DNA from: Edolisoma coerulescens
Lineage: Eukaryota > Chordata > Aves > Passeriformes > Campephagidae
DNA length: 64,000 bases
Direction: 5' to 3'
Assembly (NCBI GenBank): GCA_013397115.1
Contig: VWZW01001749.1
Location: forward strand, 62,001-126,000
Within the stretch, counting starts at the first letter, position 1. Each line of letters starts with the position of its first letter. Of this stretch, positions 1-10,815 are shown in pieces. The translations under genes were made by a program, and so were the position numbers. The notes beneath the pieces are model-generated. The model was not told the origin of the DNA. It ran no database searches and saw only the letters and a list, made by a program, of their open reading frames with translations.

Positions 1-2466
1 TATTTGCTCTTTTGTTGTGTTAACAGAACCACTCTTCTCTCTTACTTTGACCTTGCATATTTAGTCAAGGCTTTCAAGATCCATATTCTTCTGTATAGGC
101 AGTCCTGATTTTTGTAGAGCTTTAATTACAGATTAGCCCTTCCTGCAGCATTAAAAATGAACATGCTTAGGCTGTTTTATGACATTTTTCAGAGAGAAGC
201 CTAACATTATTCTTTTTTTCTTTTTTCTTTTTTCTGGTCCGGTAACCGGTCACTATTGCATTCAATTTGCCCTTGTATTTCAGTCATGTGTCTTGGAACA
301 AAGTCAGATACTCATTTTCTTCCACATGTTTGCCCCTGCTACTTCTGTGTTGGTTTTTTGGTTTGGCACAATTAGATGTGGCCAAGTCAGAACTTGTAGA
401 TCTTTTCTTGGCTTCCACAGCATAATAATCTATTTTGACATATACTTCATTTTTCTTTCATTGAAGTGTTTTCTGCTAGCAATATCATTTGTGGTGCTGC
501 AGAGTATCCTGAATATGCTTTTGCCCTTGTGTGAAAACTTAGAGCCTAGAATGGGAAACATTGAAGCACTACTGTGAGCTTCGAAATAATGTTTCAAAGG
601 AGACCATAGACAGACTTGAGTAACTGAGAATCTATGCAGTATCTTTTTTAAGCTTTCTTTTTCATCAAAGTCACTTTTAGCAATATTCACATTACCACCA
701 CAGCCACCCAGCATTCTTTAGCTCTTAACCACAATCTCTGAACAAATTTTGTGGTATGTTTCCAGGATGCTTTGTAGCTGAATCTTTTAGAGTAGGATCT
801 TGTTCCCTTCCTTGAATGATTCCTTTTTAGATGTCTTCCTTCTCCCGCTAATACAATCTGGGTGGACAGGGGAGGACTCCTTACATTACAATGATTTTTC
901 TCAGTTTGAGGTTAAAGATGGGAGACAGGTTGTATTATAGCACCAACACAGGCTTTTCTCATCTTTCTGTTAGCACTGTGTATTAGGAGCAGATATGCTT
1001 ATTGCTTACATAAGGTTCCAATTATTTCTGAATTTTGCTAGGCTACTGATCTTGCAGCAAGATTTTTCAAAATATAAATGTGTTATACAAGAAGATAATT
1101 CTGTTAATCAGATTTGCATTTCTACTTTACTGATTTCTTGTTCGTCTTTAATTTTCATGAAAAATCTCTCACCTACATGTTATTATGAAGTGGAATTTTA
1201 AGAACAGAAGATAATATTTTTACATATATGCATCTATGTACGAATGTACATGTCTCAGTTAAATTTCTTGTGTGTCAGGCTTCCCACATCAACAAATGAA
1301 TCTGAAATATTCCTTGCTGGATTTTAAAATCTCCTTCAGGCCAGATCATGTAGCATATTTTGAATTTAAAATGCAATTTAGAATGCTTAGTTTGTTTGTT
1401 TGTTTTCATAAATAAAACCGTTTGTTTCATAAGAGATTAGAAATATATCACATTGCATTTTCCTTCACTTATTGTTATTTCTGGCAGTATTTCTAATTTA
1501 AACATTATTGTTTGCCCATTTAAAAAGAAAAGGCAAACCCAAATCACTCTAATAAGGAAATAAAAAATATGCTACCTTATGTAAAAGAAAGAAAAATGCA
1601 GTTGTAAACCAGTAGGCAGTAACATATATGCAGGTCCTATTCGATATGAAAAAAAAATATTAAGGGTCATGGAAACATTTATCATATTTGCATTTCTTAT
1701 GACTAAAACAGTATCTTAAGATAGATGAATTTAAACAAACAAACAAAAAGTAAAAAAACCCCTTTTTTTTCCACCAGACCTGACAATAATTAGGGAAGTC
1801 CTATGGATGAAATAGCACAGCCACGTGATTTATCTCCTGAGTTACAGAGTAAGGTTCTTTGGATATCCCAAATTATCCTCGCTACAAATTCGTTTACTTT
1901 TGTAACAAAGTCAAAAATACAATATTTCATATCAGGCTTAGTCTAGAGCTGAGATTTTCTATTATGTATCACTTAATATGTTTCCCTCTGTTACCACTTT
2001 CTGGTATAGTCACACTGGTAAAAGCAACTGTATAAAAATGGTTGTATAAGTAAAATATTCTTCCTGTGTGTGTGATGGTTGTTTATTTCCCAATAAATTT
2101 ATCCTAGCTCAATCTATAAAAGAACATTCCCAAGGTGAACTATGTCTCTAGCATAGTGGTTTGTTACTATAATTCTATTGGCATAACTGTAATTACAATT
2201 CTTTTTGATTGCACACATGGCCTCAGAAGAAAATAGATATGTGCTGTCTTCCTCTCATGTCTAAAAGTCAAATTTTACAGCTTATATCCATAAATCAGTG
2301 GACTATCTCTCAGCACAGCAACAAACTAGCATTTTGCCTCAATCTATTTCAGGCCCTGGCCTTAATGAACAGTTAATGGCTGAAACAAAACCAGAAGAAA
2401 AACAGAAATGTTGATCCATTATGGTTTAAAATTTTTGGAAACCCTTTCCTTTTCTTAAATTTTCCT
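1..2466. other. unique non-coding DNA, nothing recognised
   Basis: This stretch is AT-rich and of high complexity, with frequent stop codons in all frames. The longest open frame (179-577, plus) encodes a phenylalanine- and leucine-rich chain from T-rich sequence. It has no domain I recognise, so I read it as chance. Small (TTTG)n and (AAAC)n runs occur near 1391 and 1733. I see no splice-bounded exon, RNA gene or transposon. Confidence 0.6.
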
Positions 2467-2586
2467 GGGTTTTCTGGGGGCGGGGGGGGGTTTGTGGTTT
2501 TTTTGTTTGGTTGGTTGGGTTTTGGGTTTTTTTTTTTTTTTGGGAGGGGGTTGGGTTTTTTGGTTGTTTTGTTTTGTTCTGATTTC
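2467..2586. repeat. G/T-rich low-complexity tract with a G-quadruplex motif
   Basis: The plus strand is almost only G and T for about 120 bases. G-runs lie at 2467-2469, 2476-2480 and 2482-2490, and again at 2517-2526 and 2542-2555, separated by T-runs. The first group satisfies the G3+N1-7 quadruplex rule if the nine-G run is split into two tracts. The complementary strand would read as a proline/lysine/asparagine-rich chain (2373-2621, minus), which is a low-complexity artefact. Similar A/C-rich tracts recur at 13048-13085 and 54384-54455. Confidence 0.8.
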
Positions 2587-3590
2587 ATACATCCCTCAAA
2601 TTCCTTTTTCAATCTTAACAATTTTCTTTGACATTACCTTGTTTAGGTAAAGGCAAAGGTAATAGAAAATTAAGGCTACTTTTAAGTTATTACCCTTTCT
2701 GAATTCATATAAATGATTCTTTAAGTGACATTTGTTTTCCCTCTAGAACAGTGATGAATACCATAAACTCTCATTGAATTTCAAAAAACACATAAACTTA
2801 CACAAAAAAATAGCTAAGAACCATGTATCATTATGATCCAGGTGAAAAATCTTTTACAAAAATGCAAACATTTTAATACGGTTTTTATGACCCATGTTAC
2901 CTAAAGTAAAACTGAACACTATTAGCATTGCATTAGGTATATTCGCTTAGAATGGCTTTTTTTGTTTGTTCAGTTTTTCTTAAGACTTGGGAGTAAAGCA
3001 TACATTGCAATATTGTATACAACTTCCAGAGAACATTTTTCTGGTATCGATACCTCCTGGGGAGGAAATGGTGAGTTTGAGCCATGTTAGCCATGCTAGA
3101 CTCGGCAGAAAAAAAAATGTATATCTAAAGCATAATTTCTTCATGAATTAAACAAGCTATAAATGTTTGAACGTTCTCTGAGGATATATTTGTAAAATAG
3201 GTAAACAATGAGTAGCAGATACAGAAATACAAAGTGATGGGGATAAGACAAGTGTCATTCCTCCGTTTATTATTTGGGTCTGATGAAATGAGTATTATCT
3301 GGCACTTCTAATGAAGAGTTTCAAATGAATTACATTTGAATGCATTAAGAGTGGTTTAACAGATTATGGGCACTGCCAGTGATATGTGTGTGGTGCATAC
3401 CTTGCTCAAGAATTCTTTATGGTTAGAAAGGCATGTTTCTTCTCATTGTCTTTATATTTTTCTATTTCATCCACGTGACATGAACTATGAAAGTGTGTGG
3501 AGTTAAAGGGATGGAAATTAAAAGAGGATTCAGATTTTGTTCTAGTTAGTTCCTTAAAAGTAGAAGCAGTGTTTTTCTAGAGTAAATGCA

Positions 3591-3633
3591 TAAGGTGTTT
3601 CATGACTGAAACACCTTAAACATTTCAGTCATG
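3591..3633. repeat. two overlapping, mutually exclusive hairpins
   Basis: TAAGGTGTTTC (3591-3601) is the exact reverse complement of GAAACACCTTA (3608-3618), with a six-base spacer. CATGACTGAAA (3601-3611) is in turn the exact reverse complement of TTTCAGTCATG (3623-3633). The two 11-base-pair stems overlap at 3601 and 3608-3611, so a single strand can form only one complete stem at a time. No function is implied by position. The spacing is typical of small cruciform-capable palindromes. Confidence 0.85.
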
Positions 3634-4704
3634 CTTTCAACACTGAAAATCTGCTTTCCATATGGAATTCATGACATACTCCTGGCAATTCTACTGTACA
3701 GCATAAAACCTGGCTTGTACCTGAGAAAGTCTAAATGCATTCATACATTTTTCATCAATTGTTCTAGGATACTGAAAACTGTAAGTGAAAAAACCTTTAA
3801 AATCCATTGCAGTACCCATATTGTAAACACATACAAAAATTCAGCCTCATTTTATACCTAAGGCTCATTCAATTCCTGGCCACTTTCCCACTTTACCTGT
3901 TTGTTCTATTCCAGTTACACAGAAAGACATATCTTGAATTCACCTGTGCCATTTACACATCACCTCTCTTTCAGTTTCTAAGCAGTAATTCAGCTTGGAA
4001 ACCAATCAGACTTTTATGGCCATTATGGCTTGGGAAAAACCATAGAAAAGCCAAATTTCCGTATTTTTGCTGGCGAATTGCTTACACAGACATTAAAATG
4101 AACTGTAAGACCATTTTCCTGAGCCACAGCTGTTGTCAGTAAGAACCTTACTACTTTTAAAATTGAATTGATACCTTTACCTTCAGTTTAGATGAGAAAT
4201 AATAGTGATGGTGCCAGAATACATTGATATAAAGCTTCACACCTTTGAGTCTCTTGGGGCATCTGTGCCAGATCTCCAGCATAGTCTGCAGGACTGGCTG
4301 GCATAACACACCATTGTCCCAAATGGGAGCAGGCTATTTGCCAATGTCCAGATGTTGTATCCAAGATTTGTACTGGATTTTTTTTTTTGGATAGAAATAT
4401 TCTTTAAAACCATGCCAGTACAGAGAAGACCTAGATCTTTTTTACCATCTCAGCTTCCTGTTTAAAACATGAAGGTGAGTTAAAACCATAGTGGACTTAG
4501 ATGTCAGAAACAATTCAAAACACCAATCTAGGTTTGAATTTACTTGTCTAAGTGGAATACTAATGCCCTCCTGGGCCAGCCCATTCAGACCTATGCACAG
4601 CAAAACAGCAAAATCTGCCAGGGTGGCACAGATGAAGTTTGCAGTGGGAAAATGTTCAAAACATTTTTCAGGCTTGCATACTTTTCTTTTTTTAAGGGTT
4701 TGTG

Positions 4705-4749
4705 GAGCTCTTTTCTCTGTCAGAGAAGAATCTGAAGTGAAAAGAGCTC
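4705..4749. repeat. 11-bp inverted repeat with an inner hairpin
   Basis: GAGCTCTTTTC (4705-4715) and its exact reverse complement GAAAAGAGCTC (4739-4749) flank 23 bases. A second inverted repeat, TTCTCTG (4713-4719) with CAGAGAA (4721-4727), overlaps the left arm. The sequence is unique in the window, and I see no reading frame or transposon end associated with it. Confidence 0.8.
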
Positions 4750-5416
4750 TTCACAGCCTCCTTGATAGGCTGTTGAAGCTTTTCAAATGTAAGAAAAAGA
4801 TGTTGTGGGAAGGAAAACCCAGCAAAGCTTGGTGAGCTTAGCTGGAGCTTTAAAGAGATTATACCCAAAGTTCAGACAGACTTAGAAAAAGTTGAACTTG
4901 ACTGTTATCTTGAAAAGCTTTCGAAGGCCGGGATCATCAACACAACCACAGCTCTCATCTCTGGCAAACAATTTCAAGCAGCTTTAGTATCAGATAGTAT
5001 AGCCTGGGGACTCAAGAAAGAATTTTCAGGGCTGCTGTTTCTTTATAGGTTTCAGATTTGGAAGCAAAGTTTACTGTTGCTACATCTAGAGAAAGAAAAA
5101 TAGTAGTTAGATACTGAAGGTGTGTATGATGGTCATTCTCTCAGTGTTATTATTTTCAACGGCAACAAGAATAAATCTGATATGATTAGATTTTTTTAGC
5201 AGCAACTCCAGCATTAGATGGTTCTTGTAGTTGGAAGCAACACTATAGGAAACTTTTGCCCCTCTGCCAGGCATGGTATTTTGACAGTTCAGAATTCAGG
5301 TTTTGTTGGTATGTCACAGCGGTTTGGTGACTTGGAAATAAAGTCTTGGGTTCATTTCAACTTGTTAACAGGACAAAACACAGCACCAACATAGCACCTT
5401 TATAAATAGTCTTATT

Positions 5417-5675
5417 ATCATAGAGTCATAGAATCATCGATGGTTTGGGTTGGAGGGTCCTTAAAAACCATCTGGTTCCACCCCCTTTCCCTGAGCAGAG
5501 ACAACTTCCCCTAGAACATATGTCTCAAATCTCCATCCAGTCTTGCTTTGAACACTTCTGGGGATGGGGCATCCACAACTTCTCTGGGCAACCTGTTCCA
5601 GTGCCTCACCAGCCTCACAGTAAGGAATTACTTCCTATTATCTAATACAAACCTACCCTATTTCAGTTTAAACAT
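5417..5675 (-). mobile_element. CR1 retrotransposon, 5'-truncated 3' end
   Basis: Read on the minus strand this is the last ~260 bases of a CR1 non-LTR retrotransposon. The plus strand opens with the complement of the CR1 terminal octamers (ATCATAGAGTCATAGAAT). It continues with the well-known CR1 tail wording: GGTTTGGGTTGGA, a block ending in CACAACTTCTCTGGGC, then CCTGTTCCAGTGCCTCACC. Similarity ends near GTTTAAAC at 5666-5673, which I take as the 5' truncation point. CR1 moves by target-primed reverse transcription using its own ORF2 endonuclease and reverse transcriptase. This copy retains only the extreme ORF2 C-terminus and 3' UTR and cannot encode either activity. The 66-codon plus-strand frame 5445-5645 is antisense to it and meaningless. 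Confidence 0.93.
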
Positions 5676-8600
5676 GTCAAGGGCTAACTGAATATGGTAC
5701 CTGAAGTGATCTAACATTTTTTTAGCATTTGCTTTGTGGGTACGAGTGACTGGACATGCTCCTTTCCAGGGACTGGCAAAGAGAAAGTGCTAATATTACT
5801 TGCTAAACAAGCTTCTTTTGGGGTCTCTTGTGTTTTGGAAAATGAGAGATGAGGTTCATGGTCTCGATTCACAGAAAGAATGAATAATGTATAAAATAAT
5901 TATGTCTGCGTGCTGCAATGGTATGCACGGCCACAAGCTGCCAGAACAGTGATGTGCTGGGGACACAGCCTTTGACAAACTGTTTCTAGAGCCATATAAA
6001 ACTAAATTATTCCAGATTAGCAATCTATTTATAATATTAAATAGGTATTTAAAATCATCTTCCAAGTCAAATGTCAGCAGTGAAGATCAATTTAACAGTT
6101 TTATCTTTTTCTGCCATGTTGTCTGCAACAAAAATAGTGCTTCAAGTGAGACTTCCCAACTGTGAGAGTCAGTTGGAAGCTCATTAGTCTCAGTTTGATC
6201 AAACTTACTTGTACCTGGTATCCTCTCCTTTAGCAGAGAATAGGAACAAGATAGGGGTGACATGACAGCGCTGAGGAACATCTACAGAGTTAGGAAAAGG
6301 CAAATTATCTTGCCATAATTTGTTCTATTACACAAAAAAAATCTATCTCTAAAATTCAAAAATTTTAAGGAAAGAAAATAAAGGCACTTTCTAACACACC
6401 TGTATAGTATTTTAAACTATTCCACCCAATGACTTTTTCCTTTATGTGTGTTCTTCTGTAGTGGTCAGAAAGTAGTCCTATCAGCCAGGCTGAGGTGTGG
6501 ATTTGTAGTTGCATTCTCCATAGGTGTTAAGAAAAGGACATGTCCATTTCAGAAAAAGGGTAAGGCTACATAAGCTCTAACAGCAAAGATTAATACAAAT
6601 GATTCTTCTGCCTTCTGCTGCATGATCCTTTGCAAGATCTCATCTTCTTCAGTACTAAGAGAGCAGACATCTTTTAGACTCATGTCTTGCATTATTAACC
6701 TGTCCTAATCCTTAGAATTTCAGGTCCAGCAAGTATGAGATGTATATGCAATTTATTATAAGGAAGAATGTTGAAACAGTAAGTTTTTCCATGCTTATCT
6801 TAGCATTTATATAGTTTAGTCATCATTAAAATCAATGCATAATCATAACTGGATGTATGAGCAAGCTGTCAGGCACAGTGACAAATTCAAGGAGGCAAGT
6901 AATTTACCAGAGTCTCTACACTTGGCTAAGGAATAACAGGTTGTGGAGGTAATCTTTTCAAACGATCATTTTGAGATCATTTTTCAAGCACAGATTTAAA
7001 TAGAGAGAATATCTTTGAACATTCAGCACAAGGACAAAATATAAAAATACATAACTAATGAAATATCTTAGACTGCACAGGAGATGACAGGTACATGATA
7101 GCATAGCTGCTTGCAACTGTAGTTTTCTTATCTGTATTAATGTGTTTGAATGTTCACACCAACATGTGATTCACAAATATTTTAGCTCAATGAGAATGAG
7201 CCATATGAACCAGCAGTCAGTCCATGGCAATAAGAAGTCTGAGTTGTAGTATGTTAGATTTATAGAACAAACACAGGTCCATTTCTTAGTCTTTATCCGA
7301 GGTTTGACCCATATCCTACAGAAGTTAATCACAGCTTAATCCTGTTGCTATTGCAGCTGCCGGGAAGCCTCATACTCTGACTCTCTAGTGAGAGTCTTTT
7401 CACAAGGTGACAGTAAAAAGCTTCAAGATAAGAACAGAAGCAAGATCTGAATGACATCAGTGCTATAGAACCAAGATTTCAGATATTTCCCACTCATTTG
7501 GTTGAGGAAAACACTTCACACCTTCTTTGCAGGCCCTTGAAAGAACAAGTGTCTGTAGAAAATTTACTTTGGGGAAAATATGTGCTTGAATTACCTATGC
7601 ATAAGTCTCAGACAGTCAAGATTATTTTAGGCATCTTTTTGGGCATCAGTTTTCTGCTTGGAAGAATTTTGCACAGCCAGGAAGGCACCAGAAGTAGGTC
7701 AGATTGAATAGTGGGTGTCTTGCAAACGTTGCCACTTCGGTGTTCTGTAGCAAGCCACACAACAAAAAGCTTTTTGCTTTAGATCATGGAAATCTCAGTT
7801 AACTATATTTCTGTATTAACTATAACAAATAGACATGTGAGCTAAAAACATGGCAACAGGAAACATTTTGTCTGGATTACGCATCTATGGAAGGACCTGG
7901 TCTGCAACTCATTTAATTCGGAGTGTAAAAGCTCATGATAAAAGAAAAGTCTGTTTTTCTTATTAATGCCTGTAAAGTGACCAAAGGTGAATATACCTCA
8001 AAGTTTCCCAACTTGATTGGGTTTTACTTCTAGATAAGAGTACAAGTGGAGTATACTAGACACCTAAGTGCCTATTTGAAGCTAGTTTAGCCAGACACAG
8101 GAAATGCTGACGGCAGAGATAGCAGTAGGCCAATTTGTCACATATTCTTCACTACTGCTATAAGCTGTGCAATTACTGAAAACATCTATTTAGAATTCCT
8201 ACATCAAGTCTAAGCCTTTGAAATCAACTGTCATAGAACTACATGTGTATAATAATTATATGTGTATAGCAGGAAAAGAGGGTGAATTAATGTTTCTGAC
8301 TGATGTTAGGAAATTGATAACTGTACTGAGGGGGACATCTGGATGGAAACTAATGACATTTATACATAAAGATTCTTTAGTGAGTCAGTGCTTCAAGGTG
8401 CACTATCTCCTCCAGGGTATTGAATGTCCTCTTCTCCAATGTAATGAGGTTTTTGAAAGCATGGTGAAAGCAATATAGAAGCACTTGCCTTGGCTCCCTC
8501 GTGGGAGAGGAAGGATCTTTATGCTTGTGATGTCATCAAGATAAGATTCAGCATGATTATGAGATGAATTTTCGACACATTGAGTAGGAAAAACAACAGT

Positions 8601-9159
8601 GATATGATCAGAAAGTCACTTTCCACAATCATCTGCATCATGCATTGCAGCTCAGGACAAAAATAGTAAAGGGTTTCCTTAGTTTTCATAAGTTTCCTAG
8701 TTTTCTGTTGGATTCAGCAGTGAGTGTCTTTATATTTTGCAAATATATTTATGTTCTGCTGACTTTATTACTAAATTATTTTCTCCAGGATATATTTTTA
8801 TCATTAATTATATACATGGATAACTCAGCAACCAATTTAGACAGAAAAGTCAAATGCATTTACAAAGGCATGACCCTTAGAAGATCTTTGTGAGAATCAC
8901 TGCATTCTCACTGGAGAAATCACATCCTGGGGTTTGGATTGTATATAAAGATAAACTGAGTGTATTACTTGTCATTCTTTTCAGGAATGTTGCTGAGCTT
9001 CATTACTTTCAGAAAAGTGGAGAGACAATTATGCCTTAGCAGTTGCAGTCTTCCCTGAAGATTTTTGTTGCTTGCAGAAAATGTACTGCTAATATAAGAT
9101 AGCACACATCTCAACCAAACTCAAACATTTCCAACTGAAGGTGTTTGTGAGACACGAGG
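5676..9159. other. unique non-coding DNA, nothing recognised
   Basis: About 3.5 kb of AT-rich sequence without a recognisable repeat or exon. Open frames are short (the longest is about 86 codons, 8218-8478 plus) and show no motif, so I treat them as chance. Confidence 0.6.
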
Positions 9160-9590
9160 TGAATCACTCTCCTATGAGGAGCAGCTGAGGAAGCTGGGGT
9201 TGTTTAGCCGGGACAAAAGGAGGAGACCTTATAATTCTCTACAACTCCCTGAAAGGAGGCTGTAGCCAGGTGGGGGTCAGCCTCTTCTCCCAGGCAACCA
9301 GTGACAGGACAAAAGGACACAGTCTGAAGCTGCACCAGGGGTGGTTTAGCCTGGACATTAGCAAGATGTTCTTCACAGAAGAGTGACTGGACATTGGAAT
9401 GGGCTGCCTAGGGATGTGGTGGAGTCACAGACTGGAGGTCTTGAATACAAGACTGGATGTCTTGAATACAAGACTGGATGTGGTACTTAGTGCCATGGTC
9501 TACTCGACAAGATGATTTTAAGGTCATAGGTTGGACTTGATGATATCAAAGGACTTTTCTAACCTAGATGATTCTGTGACTCTGTGATTC
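9160..9590 (+). mobile_element. CR1 retrotransposon, 5'-truncated, plus strand
   Basis: This is the 3' ~430 bases of a CR1 element. From about 9167 it follows the C-terminal ORF2 wording (CTCCTATGAGGAGCAGCTGA, then CTCTTCTCCCAGGCAACCAG, GACAGGACAAAAGGACACAG, and ATTGGAATGGGCTGCC). It runs into the 3' UTR (TTGGACTTGATGAT, TTTCTAACC) and ends in the octamer tail GATTCTGTGACTCTGTGATTC at about 9571-9590. The reading frame is disrupted, for example by a stop in the block corresponding to the usual 'TERV.HWNRLP' stretch. A 21-base tandem duplication lies at 9440-9481. The subfamily differs in wording from the 26 kb and 42 kb copies, so these are separate insertions. Its octamer tail ends 40 bases before a 41-base T run. 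Confidence 0.93.
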
Positions 9591-9629
9591 TTTATTATAG
9601 AAAGAGCCCAGAGAGTGTTATTATTTAGG

Positions 9630-9630
<1 letters not shown>

Positions 9631-9671
<41 letters not shown>
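9631..9671. repeat. poly(T) run of 41 bases
   Basis: The plus strand holds 41 consecutive T residues starting 40 bases after the CR1 octamer tail. CR1 does not normally end in poly(A), and a T run on this strand would be the tail of something inserted on the minus strand. I could not identify an element on its 3' (right-hand) side. It may be a plain mononucleotide microsatellite, and its exact length is likely variable or affected by sequencing. Confidence 0.95.
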
Positions 9672-9672
<1 letters not shown>

Positions 9673-10686
9673 AGATGAATGAAGCTGGGAAAAACAAATT
9701 CAATCTCTGGCATCTTCTAATATAGTTTAAATGAGATCTTACTTACACGGTCTTCATATTTTCGCTCTTCAGATGACAGATCCTTTAGGAAAATGGTCTT
9801 GAATAGAGACATGCTGAGAGGGTAGGAGTTTCTTATGCACTCTTATAAAATTCCTTACTCAAAGTTTGCAAGCTGCATGCAGGAAAATCTGCCTGGTTGC
9901 TTCCCCTTATATTTTTCTTCATAAACAGCTAAACTTTCTGAGTTCTTTAAGGAAGTCTCAGTAAGATTAGACAAAACTGTCAGAAGACAAATTCAGATTA
10001 TATCAGAGCCAAAGTAAAACATGAAAATGTGTCGTTTGGCAGAGTGAGACACCCTGGGGGCTGAGCACTGGTTAGCAAAGTAGATGATTAAGGTTCTGCT
10101 TGATGCTGTGCTGGCATAGAATGATTAAATAAAGGTTTGAAACTGATCGTCTGTTAGCTTAGCTAAGTTTCCCAGCCAACCAGTTGCGTGCAGATACACA
10201 CTTGTTTTTCTGCATCCAGGAAGAAAATCAGTTCTCAGTCTGAAAACAAATTTTCTGACACTTTTATAATTTACCTCAACTCTTTTAAATTAATGCATTT
10301 CAAAAAAAAAAAAAAAAACAACAAAACAACAAACAAAAAGAATAGCTGATTCCATGGCAGAACCACCATTTTAAGGGTAGTCCTTTAAAAAGGTCAACTC
10401 AGAGCCTACCTGTGTTTTCAAATTCCTGAATATGGAGCATGAAAAGGCTATCAGTTTCCTTGCACAATTGGAGATTCTGAGAAATTTCATAGTTAAATTT
10501 TGTGATACCCCACTCTTAAGGGAAAGGGACAATCAAGATTTGTAAATGCTTGTGGTCAAAAGGAAAAAGTCAGAGGTTCCGAAAAAACTCACAAAATTTT
10601 ATTTAAAAATTACACACCTGGCATAGAAATCAGCATGGTAGTCCTACTGTTTAGGCACACAGCAGTGGGTTTTGGGTAAAGAGGTG
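9672..10686. other. unique non-coding DNA with an A-rich run
   Basis: No gene or known element recognised. An uninterrupted A run at 10302-10318 is followed by an AAC/AAAC-type tail to about 10340. The last ~70 bases, from about 10616, may belong to the possible decayed LTR described under the findings. Confidence 0.55.
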
Positions 10687-10815
10687 AGATGAAAAAGAAG
10701 AAAGAAAGACAATAATTAAAGACAGAGAGGAAGAGAGAGAGAGAGAGAGAAAGATAAAGAAAGAAAGGAAAAAAGAGAGAGAGAAAGAGAGAAAGATAGA
10801 GAGAAAGAAAAAGAG
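10687..10815. repeat. purine-rich GA/GAAA simple repeat
   Basis: The plus strand is nearly all A and G: GAAA and AAAG units at both ends with a GAGAGAGA core around 10735-10750. The complementary strand gives a serine/leucine/phenylalanine repeat chain (10651-10878, minus), which is an artefact. Avian LTR retrotransposons often carry polypurine tracts, but this alone does not identify one. Confidence 0.9.

Larger units (their letters stand above)
2587..5416. other. unique non-coding DNA with short perfect inverted repeats
   Basis: I see no coding exon or known repeat here. Several short perfect inverted repeats stand out: a 12-base palindrome GGTATCGATACC at 3043-3054, two overlapping 11-base-pair hairpins at 3591-3633, and an 11-base inverted repeat at 4705-4749. 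Open frames of 111 codons (3807-4142) and 114 codons (4491-4835) on the plus strand have no recognisable motif and no strong coding context. Confidence 0.6.

Noticed and set aside
179..577. 132-codon open frame on the plus strand
   Set aside because: The chain is dominated by phenylalanine and leucine from T-rich DNA, has no domain or splice context, and is of a length that occurs by chance in 64 kb read in six frames.
2373..2621. Proline/lysine/asparagine-rich minus-strand frame
   Set aside because: Translation of the G/T-rich low-complexity tract.
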